A program made the position numbers and the translations under genes. Positions 17,365 through 26,056 of a DNA stretch of 64,000 nucleotides are shown in pieces. The stretch comes from Mesorhizobium sp. M1C.F.Ca.ET.210.01.1.1 (GTDB lineage Bacteria > Pseudomonadota > Alphaproteobacteria > Rhizobiales > Rhizobiaceae): positions 62,001 to 126,000 of the forward strand of contig NZ_SRUU01000006.1 of NCBI RefSeq assembly GCF_004791585.1, given 5' to 3'. How positions within the stretch are numbered: the stretch's first letter is position 1; each line of letters begins with the position of its first letter. The notes beneath the pieces were generated by a model. The model was not told the origin of the DNA and did no database searches. It saw only the letters and a program-made list of their open reading frames with translations.

Positions 17365-17685
17365 TGTCCCGCCGACGCCTCCAGCTTTCCATACGCCATA
17401 ACCTCCAAGGGCCCGTCCTCCCATCCTGCCACAGCTGCGAGCGCGCTCAAACTGGTTCCTTCATTTTTCGGAAAACTGGCCCTCGCGATGGAGACAGAGC
17501 GGCGTAGACTTCGCTCACTGACGTCGGGGTAGACGTCGACGCAGACGAGTTTGGGCAAGGCAACTGGGAGGGTGCCTAGCCAAACGAAAACGGCGGCGCT
17601 TTGCATGGTCCCGCCGCCTGAAACCATTCCCTCCCGAAAACTCACACACCCCGCGGCCCTTTGGGTCGCGGGCGGGAAGCGAGCA

Positions 17686-18597
17686 ATGACCACCGTTCGA
17701 CTTGGCATCAATCCGATCACCTGGACCAATGACGATGTGCCGGAACTGGGCGGCGACACGCCGCTCGAGACATGCCTCCGCGAAACCGCCGAAGCCGGCT
17801 ATGCCGGCACCGAGCTCGGCGGCAAGTTCCCGCGCGAGGCCCGCACGCTCGGGCCGATCCTCGACCACTATGGGCTGGCGCTGGTCTCCGGCTGGTATGA
17901 CGGCCGCATCTGCGAGAAGGAGGTGGACGAAGAATTCGAGGCGATCCGCCCGCATCTGACGCTGCTCAAGGCGCTCGGCGCCAAACACGTCGTCTATGCC
18001 GACACCTCGCGCGGCCGCCATGGCGCCATCCACGATCCGATCTCGCAGCGGCCAAGACTTTCGGCCGAGGAGTGGAAGCCCTACGGCGAAAAGATCACGC
18101 GGCTGGCCGAACGTTTTGCTGATTTCGGCGTCGGGTTGGCCTTTCATCACCACATGGGCACGATCGTCGAGACCGACGCCGAGATCGACATGCTGATGCA
18201 GACCACGGGCGAGGCCGTCGGACTGCTCTACGACACCGGGCATTGCGCCTTCTCCGGCGGCGACCCGGAAAAGCTGTTGCGGCGGCATGTCGGCCGCGTC
18301 GTCCATGTCCATTGCAAGGACGTGCGGCCGGCGGTGCTGAAGAAGGCGCGCGCGGCCGACATGAGCTTCATGGGCGCGGTGATGGACGGCATCTTCACCG
18401 TGCCCGGCGACGGCGCGATCGACTATAATAGCCTGCTCAAAATCCTGGCCGACAAGGGCTATGCCGGCTGGCTGGTGGTGGAGGCCGAGCAGGACCCGGC
18501 CAAGGCGCATCCGCTGACCTACGCCACGATGGGCTATCGGAACCTGAAGGCTCTGGCGCAAGGCGCAGGCTTCACGGTGGCCGAGCGGAAGGGCTGA
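17686..18597 (+). CDS. IolE/MocC-like inosose dehydratase
   Basis: A 303-residue xylose isomerase-like TIM barrel closely related to 2-keto-myo-inositol dehydratase and to rhizopine protein MocC. The start [19 protein letters not shown], the metal-site stretch [14 protein letters not shown] and [14 protein letters not shown], and the C-terminal [18 protein letters not shown] all match the true IolE at 42432-43349. That makes this the second family member in the window. Start chosen at 17686 (GGAAGCGAGCA before ATG). It heads a cluster of seven further same-strand genes: an ABC transporter, a dehydrogenase, an epimerase and a small regulator. The natural substrate may be an inositol isomer or derivative. 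Confidence 0.9.
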   Translation: MTTVRLGINPITWTNDDVPELGGDTPLETCLRETAEAGYAGTELGGKFPREARTLGPILDHYGLALVSGWYDGRICEKEVDEEFEAIRPHLTLLKALGAKHVVYADTSRGRHGAIHDPISQRPRLSAEEWKPYGEKITRLAERFADFGVGLAFHHHMGTIVETDAEIDMLMQTTGEAVGLLYDTGHCAFSGGDPEKLLRRHVGRVVHVHCKDVRPAVLKKARAADMSFMGAVMDGIFTVPGDGAIDYNSLLKILADKGYAGWLVVEAEQDPAKAHPLTYATMGYRNLKALAQGAGFTVAERKG

Positions 18598-18625
18598 GGA
18601 ACAAGCTGGAGCGCCAGGGAGGGCG

Positions 18626-19723
18626 ATGAGTTCAGTCCTGTTCAGAAACGTGGTCAAGAATTTCGGCGCGCTCAACGTGCTGAGATCGCTGGACCTCGCC
18701 GTGCCGGACCACAAGTTCCTCGCGCTCCTCGGCCCATCGGGCTGCGGCAAGACGACGGCGCTGCGCATCCTGGCAGGGCTCGACATGCCGACCGCCGGCA
18801 AGGTCTTCATCGGCGAGCGCGACGTCACCCGGCTGCAGCCGCGCGACCGCGACATCGCCATGGTCTTCCAGAGCTACGCGCTCTATCCGCAGATGACGGT
18901 CGCCGAAAACATCGGCTATCCTCTGTGGATCCGCGGCACGCCGGAAGCCGGGCGCAAGGCCAAGATCGGCGAGGTCGCCGCCATCCTCGAAATCGGCCAT
19001 CTGCTCGACCGCCGGCCGCGCCAGCTCTCCGGCGGCCAGCGCCAGCGCGTGGCGCTGGCGCGGGCGATCGTCAGGGATCCGGCGGCCTTCCTCATGGACG
19101 AGCCGCTGTCCAATCTCGACGCGCGGCTGCGGCTCACCATGCGCGGCGAGATCAAGCGGCTCTGCCAGCGCCTCAGCGCCACCACCATCTACGTCACCCA
19201 CGACCAGGTCGAGGCGCTCACCATGGCCGATCTGGTTGCGGTCATTCATGGCGGCGAGTTGCAGCAGATGGCGCCGCCCATCGAAGTTTACGACCGTCCG
19301 GCAAACCGCTTCGTCGCCACCTTTGTCGGCAACCCGCCGATGAACATCCTGCCGGCTGCGCCAGGCGAGCGAGGCGTGATGATCGGTGCCAGGATCGTGC
19401 CGCTGGAGCGAACCCGGCTCACGGCCTGCCGCCTGGCCGAGATCGTGGAGATCGGGCTCAGACCGGAAGACTGCAGCCTCGCCCAGCCAGGCGAACCGGG
19501 GGCGCTGCCCGGCGAAATCTATGTCGTCGAGCCGATGGGCAACGAGACGCTGGTCAATGTCCGCCTCGAAGGCGGCAACGTCTCGGTACGGGCCGGCCGC
19601 GATTTCAGGGGCGCGGTCGGCGAAAGCATCGGCGTCGCCTTCGACCCGGCGAACGCCTGTTTCTTCAATTCGGCCGGCCTGACCGCCGTCCACAGGGTCA
19701 ACAGCAATGGGAGAGTGAAATGA
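18626..19723 (+). CDS. ABC transporter ATP-binding protein, CUT1 (UgpC/MalK) type
   Basis: A 365-residue ATPase. Walker A is GPSGCGKTT (about 38-46), the signature [14 protein letters not shown], and Walker [18 protein letters not shown], followed by the H-loop [18 protein letters not shown]-terminal OB-fold regulatory region (about 240-360) is typical for the MalK group. It energises import through the two permeases downstream. The gene begins 28 bases after the dehydratase stop, and its stop overlaps the binding-protein start (ATGATG). Confidence 0.95.
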   Translation: MSSVLFRNVVKNFGALNVLRSLDLAVPDHKFLALLGPSGCGKTTALRILAGLDMPTAGKVFIGERDVTRLQPRDRDIAMVFQSYALYPQMTVAENIGYPLWIRGTPEAGRKAKIGEVAAILEIGHLLDRRPRQLSGGQRQRVALARAIVRDPAAFLMDEPLSNLDARLRLTMRGEIKRLCQRLSATTIYVTHDQVEALTMADLVAVIHGGELQQMAPPIEVYDRPANRFVATFVGNPPMNILPAAPGERGVMIGARIVPLERTRLTACRLAEIVEIGLRPEDCSLAQPGEPGALPGEIYVVEPMGNETLVNVRLEGGNVSVRAGRDFRGAVGESIGVAFDPANACFFNSAGLTAVHRVNSNGRVK

Positions 19724-21033
19724 TGCATTCCAGCAGACTTACTCGCCGCTCCGTCATCAAGGGCGGGCTGGGCCTGGCTCTAGCCACCACGGCCCTCACC
19801 ACGCTCGGCTTGCCCATGCCCGCCACCGCCGCCGGCAAGAAGGTCATCATCGGCGCTTTCGCCGATGGCGGGCTGACGCCGTTCAAGCAGAAGATCATCC
19901 CGCTGGCGAAGGAGCAGGGCTTCGACGTCGAGTTCCTCGAGGATGAATATGGCGTGACGCTGGAGAAGTGGTTTGCCGACGCCCAGAGCGGCGCCGGCCA
20001 GTACGATCTCTATCTGCTCGACGATCCATGGGTGCCGCAGTTCGGCGCCGCCAACGTGCTCGAGGATCTAGGCGCCGGCGGCATCGACGGCTCCGACAAG
20101 GACTGGATCGGCTCGATGATCGACATGGGTTACTGGCCGCCGCAGAAGGGGCCGCGCGTCAAGGGCTTCGAAAGCGCCAAGCCGACGCTGATCTGCGTGC
20201 CTTTCGTCGGCGATCTGCAGACGCTTACCTACCGCAACGACGTCTTCGCCGGCGGCGCACCGAAGACCTGGGACGAGGTGATCGCCAAGGGCAAGGAAGG
20301 GGTGGCGGCCGGCAAGATCAAATATCCGGTCGTCTTCCGCGGCGTTTCGGGCAATCCGATCGTCACCAGCTGGTATCCTATCTTCCTGTCGTTCGGCGGC
20401 TCCTTCTTCGACGACAAGTGGAACCCGATCTTCAATTCGGCCGAAGGCAAGGCATCGGCCGATTTCTTCGTCGGCACGATGAAGCAGAACGCGCCGAGCG
20501 GCGTGGTCGAGTTCGACTCCGACCAGGAGGGCGCGGCGATCCTCGGCGGCGATGCCGGCGCCATCATCCAGTATTCCGGCAACGCGTTGAAGGCCGACGA
20601 TCCGGCCCAGACCAAGGTTGCCGGCAAGCTCGATTTCGGCGTCGTGCCGAAACAGCAGTCGGCGATCGCCCAGATGGGCATCTTCATCGCCGGCGTGCCC
20701 AAATCGGCGCCCAACAAGGCGAACTCGATCGAGTTCCTGAAGTGGTATGTCAGCGCCGAAACCCAGGCCAAGCTGTCGGAAGCCGGCTCGATCCCGGTCA
20801 AGCGCAGCGCCTTCGGGGTCGCCAAGCCCGGCAATCGACTGATCCCGGTCGCCCTGCAGCAACTCGACGCCGGCGCGCTGCCCAGGCCCCGGACGCCGGA
20901 CTGGGCGAAGGTCGAGGAACTGCTCGGCATCGAGCTCAACAAGGCGCTGCAGGCCGGCACCGGCGGCGGCGCGGCGCTCGATACGGCCGCCAAGCAGGTC
21001 AAGGACTATCTGACCACGGCTGGCTACTACTGA
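19720..21033 (+). CDS. Sugar ABC transporter substrate-binding protein, Tat-exported
   Basis: A 437-residue periplasmic binding protein of the CUT1 (MalE/UgpB-like) class. The N-terminus has a twin-arginine signal (TRRSVIKGG followed by a hydrophobic stretch ending PATAAG), so it is probably exported folded, in contrast to the Sec signals of the three CUT2 binding proteins in this window. The body has typical lobes (YDLYLLDDPWVPQF; VPFVGDLQTLTYRND). The ligand is unknown, with inositol derivatives or polyols suggested by neighbours. The start overlaps the preceding stop, and the stop overlaps the next gene by one base. Confidence 0.93.
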   Translation: MMHSSRLTRRSVIKGGLGLALATTALTTLGLPMPATAAGKKVIIGAFADGGLTPFKQKIIPLAKEQGFDVEFLEDEYGVTLEKWFADAQSGAGQYDLYLLDDPWVPQFGAANVLEDLGAGGIDGSDKDWIGSMIDMGYWPPQKGPRVKGFESAKPTLICVPFVGDLQTLTYRNDVFAGGAPKTWDEVIAKGKEGVAAGKIKYPVVFRGVSGNPIVTSWYPIFLSFGGSFFDDKWNPIFNSAEGKASADFFVGTMKQNAPSGVVEFDSDQEGAAILGGDAGAIIQYSGNALKADDPAQTKVAGKLDFGVVPKQQSAIAQMGIFIAGVPKSAPNKANSIEFLKWYVSAETQAKLSEAGSIPVKRSAFGVAKPGNRLIPVALQQLDAGALPRPRTPDWAKVEELLGIELNKALQAGTGGGAALDTAAKQVKDYLTTAGYY

Positions 21034-21938
21034 TGCAAGGCGCGAGGCAGGCACGCAAATATCGCCTGCAGGGGGCGGGGCTCGACCTCGCCCTCCCCTA
21101 TCTCATGCTGGCGCCGGGCCTGATGATCGTGCTCGGCGTCCTCATCTATCCGCTCTGGGATGGTCTCAGGGCCAGCACCAGGGCCTATCGCTACGGCTCG
21201 CCAATCTCCGATGTCGGGCTGCAGAACTATGTACGCCTGTGGAGCGACGCCCAGTTCCTGAATTCGCTCTGGGTGACGGTGAAGTTCGTCGCGCTGTCAG
21301 TATCGTTCGAAGCGGTGCTCGGCTTCGCGCTGGCGCTGTTTTGCCTGCACGAGTTTCGCGGCATCCGCCTGCTGCGGACCGTGCTCATCATTCCGATGGT
21401 GATCACGCCGGTCGTCGTCGCCATCGTCTTCCGCCTGATCTACGCCAGCGATGCCGGCATGCTGACGGCGCTCTCGGAAGCGATCGGCGGCGGCGAGGCG
21501 CAGATCCTCGGCAACCCGCTCAACGCCTTCATCGGGCTTGTCGTCCTCGACGTCTGGGAATGGACGCCGCTGATGTTCCTGATCCTGCTCGCCGGCCTGC
21601 AATCATTGCCGCACGAGCCGTTCGAGGCAGCGCGCGTCGACGGCGCCGGCGCCTGGCGCGTCTTTGCCGATCTCACCTTCCCGATGATGCGGCCGGTGCT
21701 GGCGGTGGCGATCGTGCTCAGGACCATCGACGCCTTCGGCACCTTCGACCAGGTGTTCGTGCTGACGCGCGGCGGGCCGGGCGAGGCGACGCGACTGGTC
21801 TCCATCTATGGCTACGACACCGCCTTCAAGTTCCAGCAAACCGGTTATGCCGCCGCCCTGTTCGTGACCATCGGCCTCGTCGTGCTCGCGCTCGCATTCA
21901 GCGCCATCAGGCTTCTGCGCAGGGTTGACGCATCATGA
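21033..21938 (+). CDS. ABC sugar permease 1 (MalF/UgpA type)
   Basis: A 301-residue inner-membrane protein with about six helices and the EAA loop EAARVDGAGAWRVFADLTFPMM, which contacts the ATPase. The first helix is LMLAPGLMIVLGVLIYPLWDGL. Its ATG overlaps the binding-protein stop (TGATG), and its own stop overlaps the next permease (ATGA), so the three are translated as a chain. Confidence 0.93.
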   Translation: MQGARQARKYRLQGAGLDLALPYLMLAPGLMIVLGVLIYPLWDGLRASTRAYRYGSPISDVGLQNYVRLWSDAQFLNSLWVTVKFVALSVSFEAVLGFALALFCLHEFRGIRLLRTVLIIPMVITPVVVAIVFRLIYASDAGMLTALSEAIGGGEAQILGNPLNAFIGLVVLDVWEWTPLMFLILLAGLQSLPHEPFEAARVDGAGAWRVFADLTFPMMRPVLAVAIVLRTIDAFGTFDQVFVLTRGGPGEATRLVSIYGYDTAFKFQQTGYAAALFVTIGLVVLALAFSAIRLLRRVDAS

Positions 21939-22753
21939 GCACTCGTCTGGCACGCATCCTCACAACTATCTTCGTTCTGGCCGTGGTGCTTTTGCCGATC
22001 TACTGGCTGGTCTCCACCTCGCTCAAGGCCAACCGCGAGATCACGCAGGAAGGCACGCTCTACCCGCATGTGCCGACGCTCGACAATTACGTCCGGCTGT
22101 TCACCGAAAAGCAGTTTGGTTCCTACCTGACGAACTCGCTGGTGGTGACCTTCTTCTCCGTCGCCATCGCGCTGGTCGTCGGCGCGATGGGCGCCTATGC
22201 GATCGTCAGGTTCCGCCTGCCTTTTGCCACGGAGCGCAAGATCGGCCTGTTCCTTTTGACGCTGCGCATCATCCCGCCGGTGGTCATCCTGATCCCCGTC
22301 TATCTGCTGATGCTCAGCCTTGGCCTGCTCGATACCTGGCTTGGGCTGATCGCCACCTACACCGCCTTCAACGTCACCTTCTGCGTCTGGATGATGGAGA
22401 GCTTCTTTCGCGAGATCCCGGTCGATCTCGAGGAGGCCGCGATGGTCGACGGCGATTCGCGCTTTGGCGCCTTCCGCCGCATCACGCTGCCCCTGGCGGC
22501 GCCCGGGCTCGCGGCGACCGCAATATTCGCGGTGCTGGTCACCTTCAACGAGTTCCTTTTCGCGCTGGCGCTGACGGCGACGCCGAGGGCCATGACCATG
22601 CCGCGCGGCACCGCGACGCTGATCGGCCGCATCGACACCGACTGGGCCTCGATGTCGGCGGCCGGCGTCATCGGCGCGATGCCGATCGTCTTCTTCGCGC
22701 TCCTGGTGCAGCGCCATCTGGTGCGCGGGCTGACCATGGGCGCCGTGAAGTGA
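21935..22753 (+). CDS. ABC sugar permease 2 (MalG/UgpE type)
   Basis: A 272-residue inner-membrane protein with six predicted helices and the EAA motif EEAAMVDGDSRFGAFRRITLPLAAPG. It forms the heterodimeric channel with permease 1. It overlaps permease 1 by 4 bases and is followed after 59 bases by the dehydrogenase gene. Confidence 0.94.
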   Translation: MSTRLARILTTIFVLAVVLLPIYWLVSTSLKANREITQEGTLYPHVPTLDNYVRLFTEKQFGSYLTNSLVVTFFSVAIALVVGAMGAYAIVRFRLPFATERKIGLFLLTLRIIPPVVILIPVYLLMLSLGLLDTWLGLIATYTAFNVTFCVWMMESFFREIPVDLEEAAMVDGDSRFGAFRRITLPLAAPGLAATAIFAVLVTFNEFLFALALTATPRAMTMPRGTATLIGRIDTDWASMSAAGVIGAMPIVFFALLVQRHLVRGLTMGAVK

Positions 22754-22812
22754 CCGTCGGCCGGACATGTTGAACTGGCCGTCCCGAACGGCCCGACTGG
22801 AAAGTTGAACGC

Positions 22813-23805
22813 ATGATGGATGTTTGTCTGTTCGGAGTGGGACTGATCGGAAAGGTCCATGCCGGCAATCTCGCGCGTCACCCGAAGGTGCGGCTGCGCT
22901 ACATCGTCGATCCCAATCAGGAGGCCGCCGCCAAGGTCGCTGCCGTCACCGGCGGTGAGATCGCCGACACCGAGACCGTGATGAACGATCCGTCGGTGAA
23001 GATGGTGTTCATCGCCTCGGCGACGCGCACCCATGCCGAGCTTGCCATGGCCGCGGCCGCGAACGGCAAGGCGATCTTCTGCGAAAAGCCGATCGATCTC
23101 GACCTCAAGCGCACGGACGAGTGCCTGGCCGCGGTCGAGAAGGCCGGCGTGCCGTTCCAGATCGGCTTCAACCGCCGCTTCGATCCGAGCTTCCGGGCAC
23201 TGAAGGAGCGCCTAGCCGGCGGCGAGATCGGCGCCGTTGAGCAGGTCATCATCACCAGCCGCGACCCCGAACCCGAAACCGAGGAAGCGCTGGCCGGGGG
23301 CGGGGGCGTCTTTCGCGAAATGACCATCCACGACTTCGACATGGCGCGCAATCTGCTCGGCGAGGAGCCGACCGAGCTCTTTGCGACCGGCTCCTCGCTC
23401 GTGGCGCCGCAATACAAGAAGCTCGGCGATTACGATACCGCGATGTTCATCCTGCGCACCGCGACCGGCCGGCAGTGCCACATCAACAACAGCGTCAGGG
23501 CCGCCTATGGCTACGACCAGCGCATCGAGGTGCATGGCGCCGCCGGCATGCTGATAGCCGGAAACCGGCTGCCGACCTCGGTAGAGATGTACGGCGGCAC
23601 GGGCATCTCGCGCGACAAGCCTTACTACTTCTTCGTCGAGCGCTACGCCGAATCCTACGCCGCCGAGATCGATCACTTCATCACATGCGTCGAAACCGGC
23701 AGGAAGCCCGCCGTCACGGCCAGCGATGGCCGCAAGGCCATGATCCTTTGCGAGGCAGCGCTTGCCTCCGCCAAGTCCGGCAGGTTCGAGCCTGTGAAGC
23801 TCTGA
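22813..23805 (+). CDS. Gfo/Idh/MocA oxidoreductase, inositol 2-dehydrogenase-like
   Basis: A 330-residue NAD(P)-dependent dehydrogenase. The Rossmann motif is GVGLIGKVHAGN (about 8-19), then FCEKPIDLDL, GFNRRFDPSF and the catalytic-region segment MTIHDFDMARNLLGEEP. It is of the IolG/IdhA/MocA kind and closely parallels the protein at 54115-55107, including AYGYDQRIEVHG. The reaction is probably oxidation of an inositol or similar cyclitol to the keto form that the IolE-like enzyme would dehydrate. Same strand and probably same operon as the transporter. Confidence 0.9.
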   Translation: MMDVCLFGVGLIGKVHAGNLARHPKVRLRYIVDPNQEAAAKVAAVTGGEIADTETVMNDPSVKMVFIASATRTHAELAMAAAANGKAIFCEKPIDLDLKRTDECLAAVEKAGVPFQIGFNRRFDPSFRALKERLAGGEIGAVEQVIITSRDPEPETEEALAGGGGVFREMTIHDFDMARNLLGEEPTELFATGSSLVAPQYKKLGDYDTAMFILRTATGRQCHINNSVRAAYGYDQRIEVHGAAGMLIAGNRLPTSVEMYGGTGISRDKPYYFFVERYAESYAAEIDHFITCVETGRKPAVTASDGRKAMILCEAALASAKSGRFEPVKL

Positions 23806-23838
23806 GCGGATGGTCTCAAGTCAACCAGGAGTCCCGAG

Positions 23839-24777
23839 ATGAAGATTGGCATGATCACCGACAGCCTGGGCAACCTTTCTTTCGACGAAATGCTGCGCGC
23901 TTCCGCCGAACTCGGGCTGGAGACGCTGGAGTTCGCCTGCGGCAACTGGTCGTCCGCGCCGCACATCAATCTCGCGGCGATGCTGGACAGCGCCAGCACG
24001 CGCACCGAATTCATGGCCACGGTCCGCGACCATGGGCTGACGATCGCAGCGCTCAACTGCTCGGGCAATCCGCTGCACCCGGGACCGCAAGGCAAGAAGC
24101 ACCATCAGGTGACCGAGGACACGATCCGGCTTGCCAGCCTGATGGGCATCGACCGCGTGGTGATGATGTCCGGCCTGCCCGGCGGCCCGGGCGACGCAAA
24201 CCCCAACTGGATCGTGACCGACTGGCCGCCCGAATGCGCCGACATCCTGCGCTACCAGTGGGATGACTGCATCATTCCCTACTGGCGCGATCTCGTGACG
24301 TTTTCGAACAATCTCGGCATCGGCAGGCTCTGCTTGGAACTGCACGGCCATCAGGCCGTCTACAATGTCCAGACACTCTTGCGCCTTCGCGAGGCCGTCG
24401 GCGAGACGGTCGGCGCCAACTACGATCCGAGCCATCCGATGTGGATGGGCGCCGATCCCATCGCCGCCGTCCGCAAGCTGGGCTCGGCGATCTACTACGT
24501 CCATGCCAAGGATACGCGCGTCGAGCCGATTCCGGCCGGCATCGATGGCGTGCTCGATGCGCGTCCGCCAAACCACTATGCGGAACGGGCCTGGAACTAC
24601 ATCACGTTGGGCTATGGTCACGGCGAGACGTGGTGGCGGCAGTTCTGCGCTGCCTTGAAGCAGGTCGGCTACGACGACGTGCTGTCCATCGAACACGAGG
24701 ACATGATGCTTTCGCCGATGGAAGGCATGCGCAAATCCGTGGCGTTGCTGCGCAACGCCGCCATCAATCTGGCTTAA
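23839..24777 (+). CDS. Sugar phosphate isomerase/epimerase family protein
   Basis: A 312-residue TIM-barrel protein of the xylose isomerase-like group. Metal-ligand candidates are Glu and His in LCLELHGHQAVYN, Asp and His in NYDPSHPMWMG, His in YYVHAKDT, and Glu in VLSIEHED. These are typical for members acting as epimerases or isomerases on ketoses or inososes. It follows the dehydrogenase by 33 bases with an AGGAGTCCCGAG ribosome site. Specificity cannot be read from the sequence. Confidence 0.88.
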   Translation: MKIGMITDSLGNLSFDEMLRASAELGLETLEFACGNWSSAPHINLAAMLDSASTRTEFMATVRDHGLTIAALNCSGNPLHPGPQGKKHHQVTEDTIRLASLMGIDRVVMMSGLPGGPGDANPNWIVTDWPPECADILRYQWDDCIIPYWRDLVTFSNNLGIGRLCLELHGHQAVYNVQTLLRLREAVGETVGANYDPSHPMWMGADPIAAVRKLGSAIYYVHAKDTRVEPIPAGIDGVLDARPPNHYAERAWNYITLGYGHGETWWRQFCAALKQVGYDDVLSIEHEDMMLSPMEGMRKSVALLRNAAINLA

Positions 24778-24797
24778 GGCAGGCAGAGGCGGCGCCC

Positions 24798-25106
24798 ATG
24801 GCGAGTGTCGAGTTGCTCGCGTTCAAACCAGTTTCCGGCCGGCCGATGCAAGTGCGGTCTGGACGGCCTGCGCCACCGACACTGGTCGCCGCGCTCGCCA
24901 GCGAGCCGAAACTGGTCGCCAAGCATCCGGCGCTTGGCGATTTCCTGCGCAGCCGATGGGCCGATGCCGCCTTCATGACGGCGACCGGCATGGCGCAGGC
25001 CACCGGCCTTCCCGCCACGACGCTGATCAGGCTGCTTGCGCTTCTCGGATTCCCCAGCTTCCGCGCCTTTCGCGATGCGGTGCGCGCTCAACTGCGATCG
25101 CGGTAA
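24798..25106 (+). CDS. RpiR-like helix-turn-helix protein without sensor domain
   Basis: A 102-residue protein resembling only the N-terminal HTH domain of RpiR regulators (KHPALGDFLRSRWADAAFMTATGMAQATGLPATTLIRLLALLGFPSFRAFRDAVRAQLRSR). Compare SIRFAQQLGFDGFTSLQQVFRERLR-like sequence in IolR. Full RpiR proteins are about 280 residues with a C-terminal SIS sugar-binding domain, which is missing. The frame closes 13 bases before repeat A3, and no SIS remnant follows. It may be a truncated gene or a small DNA-binding protein in its own right. Starts 20 bases after the epimerase stop, so it is last in the operon. Confidence 0.7.
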   Translation: MASVELLAFKPVSGRPMQVRSGRPAPPTLVAALASEPKLVAKHPALGDFLRSRWADAAFMTATGMAQATGLPATTLIRLLALLGFPSFRAFRDAVRAQLRSR

Positions 25107-25119
25107 CCATTTGTTTTTC

Positions 25120-25164
25120 GCAATTCCGGACGGAAAACCGTTACACACTTTTCCTGGAATTGCT
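25120..25164 (+). repeat. 45-bp palindromic intergenic repeat, copy A3
   Basis: A consensus copy of the A repeat between two convergent genes: 13 bases after the RpiR-like stop and one base before the stop codon of the methyltransferase gene (TAG at 25168-25166). Its position and stem-forming ends suggest a bidirectional 3'-end structure. Confidence 0.88.
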
Positions 25165-25165
25165 C

Positions 25166-25966
25166 CTAGGGCACGATGCCCCGACATGCCCAGGCGACAT
25201 TCGCGAACGACCTCGGGCCGTCGGGACGGCCGGCCTCATAGGCGTCGCGAACGGCGGCCTCGGTGCGGGTTCGCTCCGACTGGTCCAGCGTGGTCATGTA
25301 TTTGCCGAGCGGGCCTTCGCCGGCGCCGATCGGCGCCCAGTAGTCGTCGAAATTCTGATAATCCATCCTAATCATCAGCTCCGTTTCGGTGACATCGGCC
25401 AGGCCCTGTTCGACGAAGGTCCGCTTCATCTCGCCGGGCTGCATCATCGGCTGGAAACAATAACGGCTGCGCATCTGGCGGCCGCTTTCGCCGAGCGCCG
25501 CGACCGTGTCGATCATCATGCGCATGCCCGGCATGCCGCCGAGATGGTCCCACACCACGGCCGCGACCACGCCGCCCGGCCGCACCACGCGGCGCATCTC
25601 GGCCACCGCCTTGCCGGCCTCCGGCACGAAGTGGAGCACCAGCAGGGCAAGGGCGCGATCGAACGTGTCGTCGGCGAAAGGCAGCGCGGTGGCGTCCGCC
25701 TGCTGAAAGCTGATGCGCGGATCGGTGTTGCGCTCCCTGGCCGCCTGGACGAAGACCGGCGAGAAGTCGATGGCCTGGATTTCGGCGAGGCCGGCTGATT
25801 TCGCCAGCTCGAAGGTAAGGCTGCCGGTGCCGCAGCCGACGTCGAGGATCCTTTCGCCGCCGGCCAAGCCCGCGAAGTCGATGAACTTGGGCGCCAGCCT
25901 GCGGCTCCAGCGCCCCATGAGCTGCTCATAGCCTGAGGCTGCGTGAACGGTGAAGCTTGAGGTCAT
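25166..25966 (-). CDS. SAM-dependent methyltransferase
   Basis: A 266-residue class I methyltransferase. The SAM-binding motif I is ILDVGCGTGSLTFEL (about 39-53), followed by acidic IQAIDFS and motif IV FDRALALLVLHFVPE, as in the Methyltransf_11/25 group. Substrate unknown. The start at 25966 follows AAGGGGAGGGTTCG. It lies 90 bases downstream of the ROK/kinase gene on the same strand and could be part of the aldolase-kinase unit, though a separate transcript is also possible. Confidence 0.88.
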   Translation of the reverse strand: MTSSFTVHAASGYEQLMGRWSRRLAPKFIDFAGLAGGERILDVGCGTGSLTFELAKSAGLAEIQAIDFSPVFVQAARERNTDPRISFQQADATALPFADDTFDRALALLVLHFVPEAGKAVAEMRRVVRPGGVVAAVVWDHLGGMPGMRMMIDTVAALGESGRQMRSRYCFQPMMQPGEMKRTFVEQGLADVTETELMIRMDYQNFDDYWAPIGAGEGPLGKYMTTLDQSERTRTEAAVRDAYEAGRPDGPRSFANVAWACRGIVP

Positions 25967-26056
25967 CGAACCCTCCCCTTGGCTGCGGCTCAGGCTAACC
26001 CCTGGCGGGTGCGATGCCAAGCGACGGCGGCGTCCACGGCTGACCGGCGCCCGAAA

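Noticed and set aside
18925..19719. Extended N-terminus for the Tat-exported binding protein
   Set aside because: The Arg-rich extension is a frame-shifted shadow of the ATPase gene. The twin-arginine signal fixes the start near 19720.
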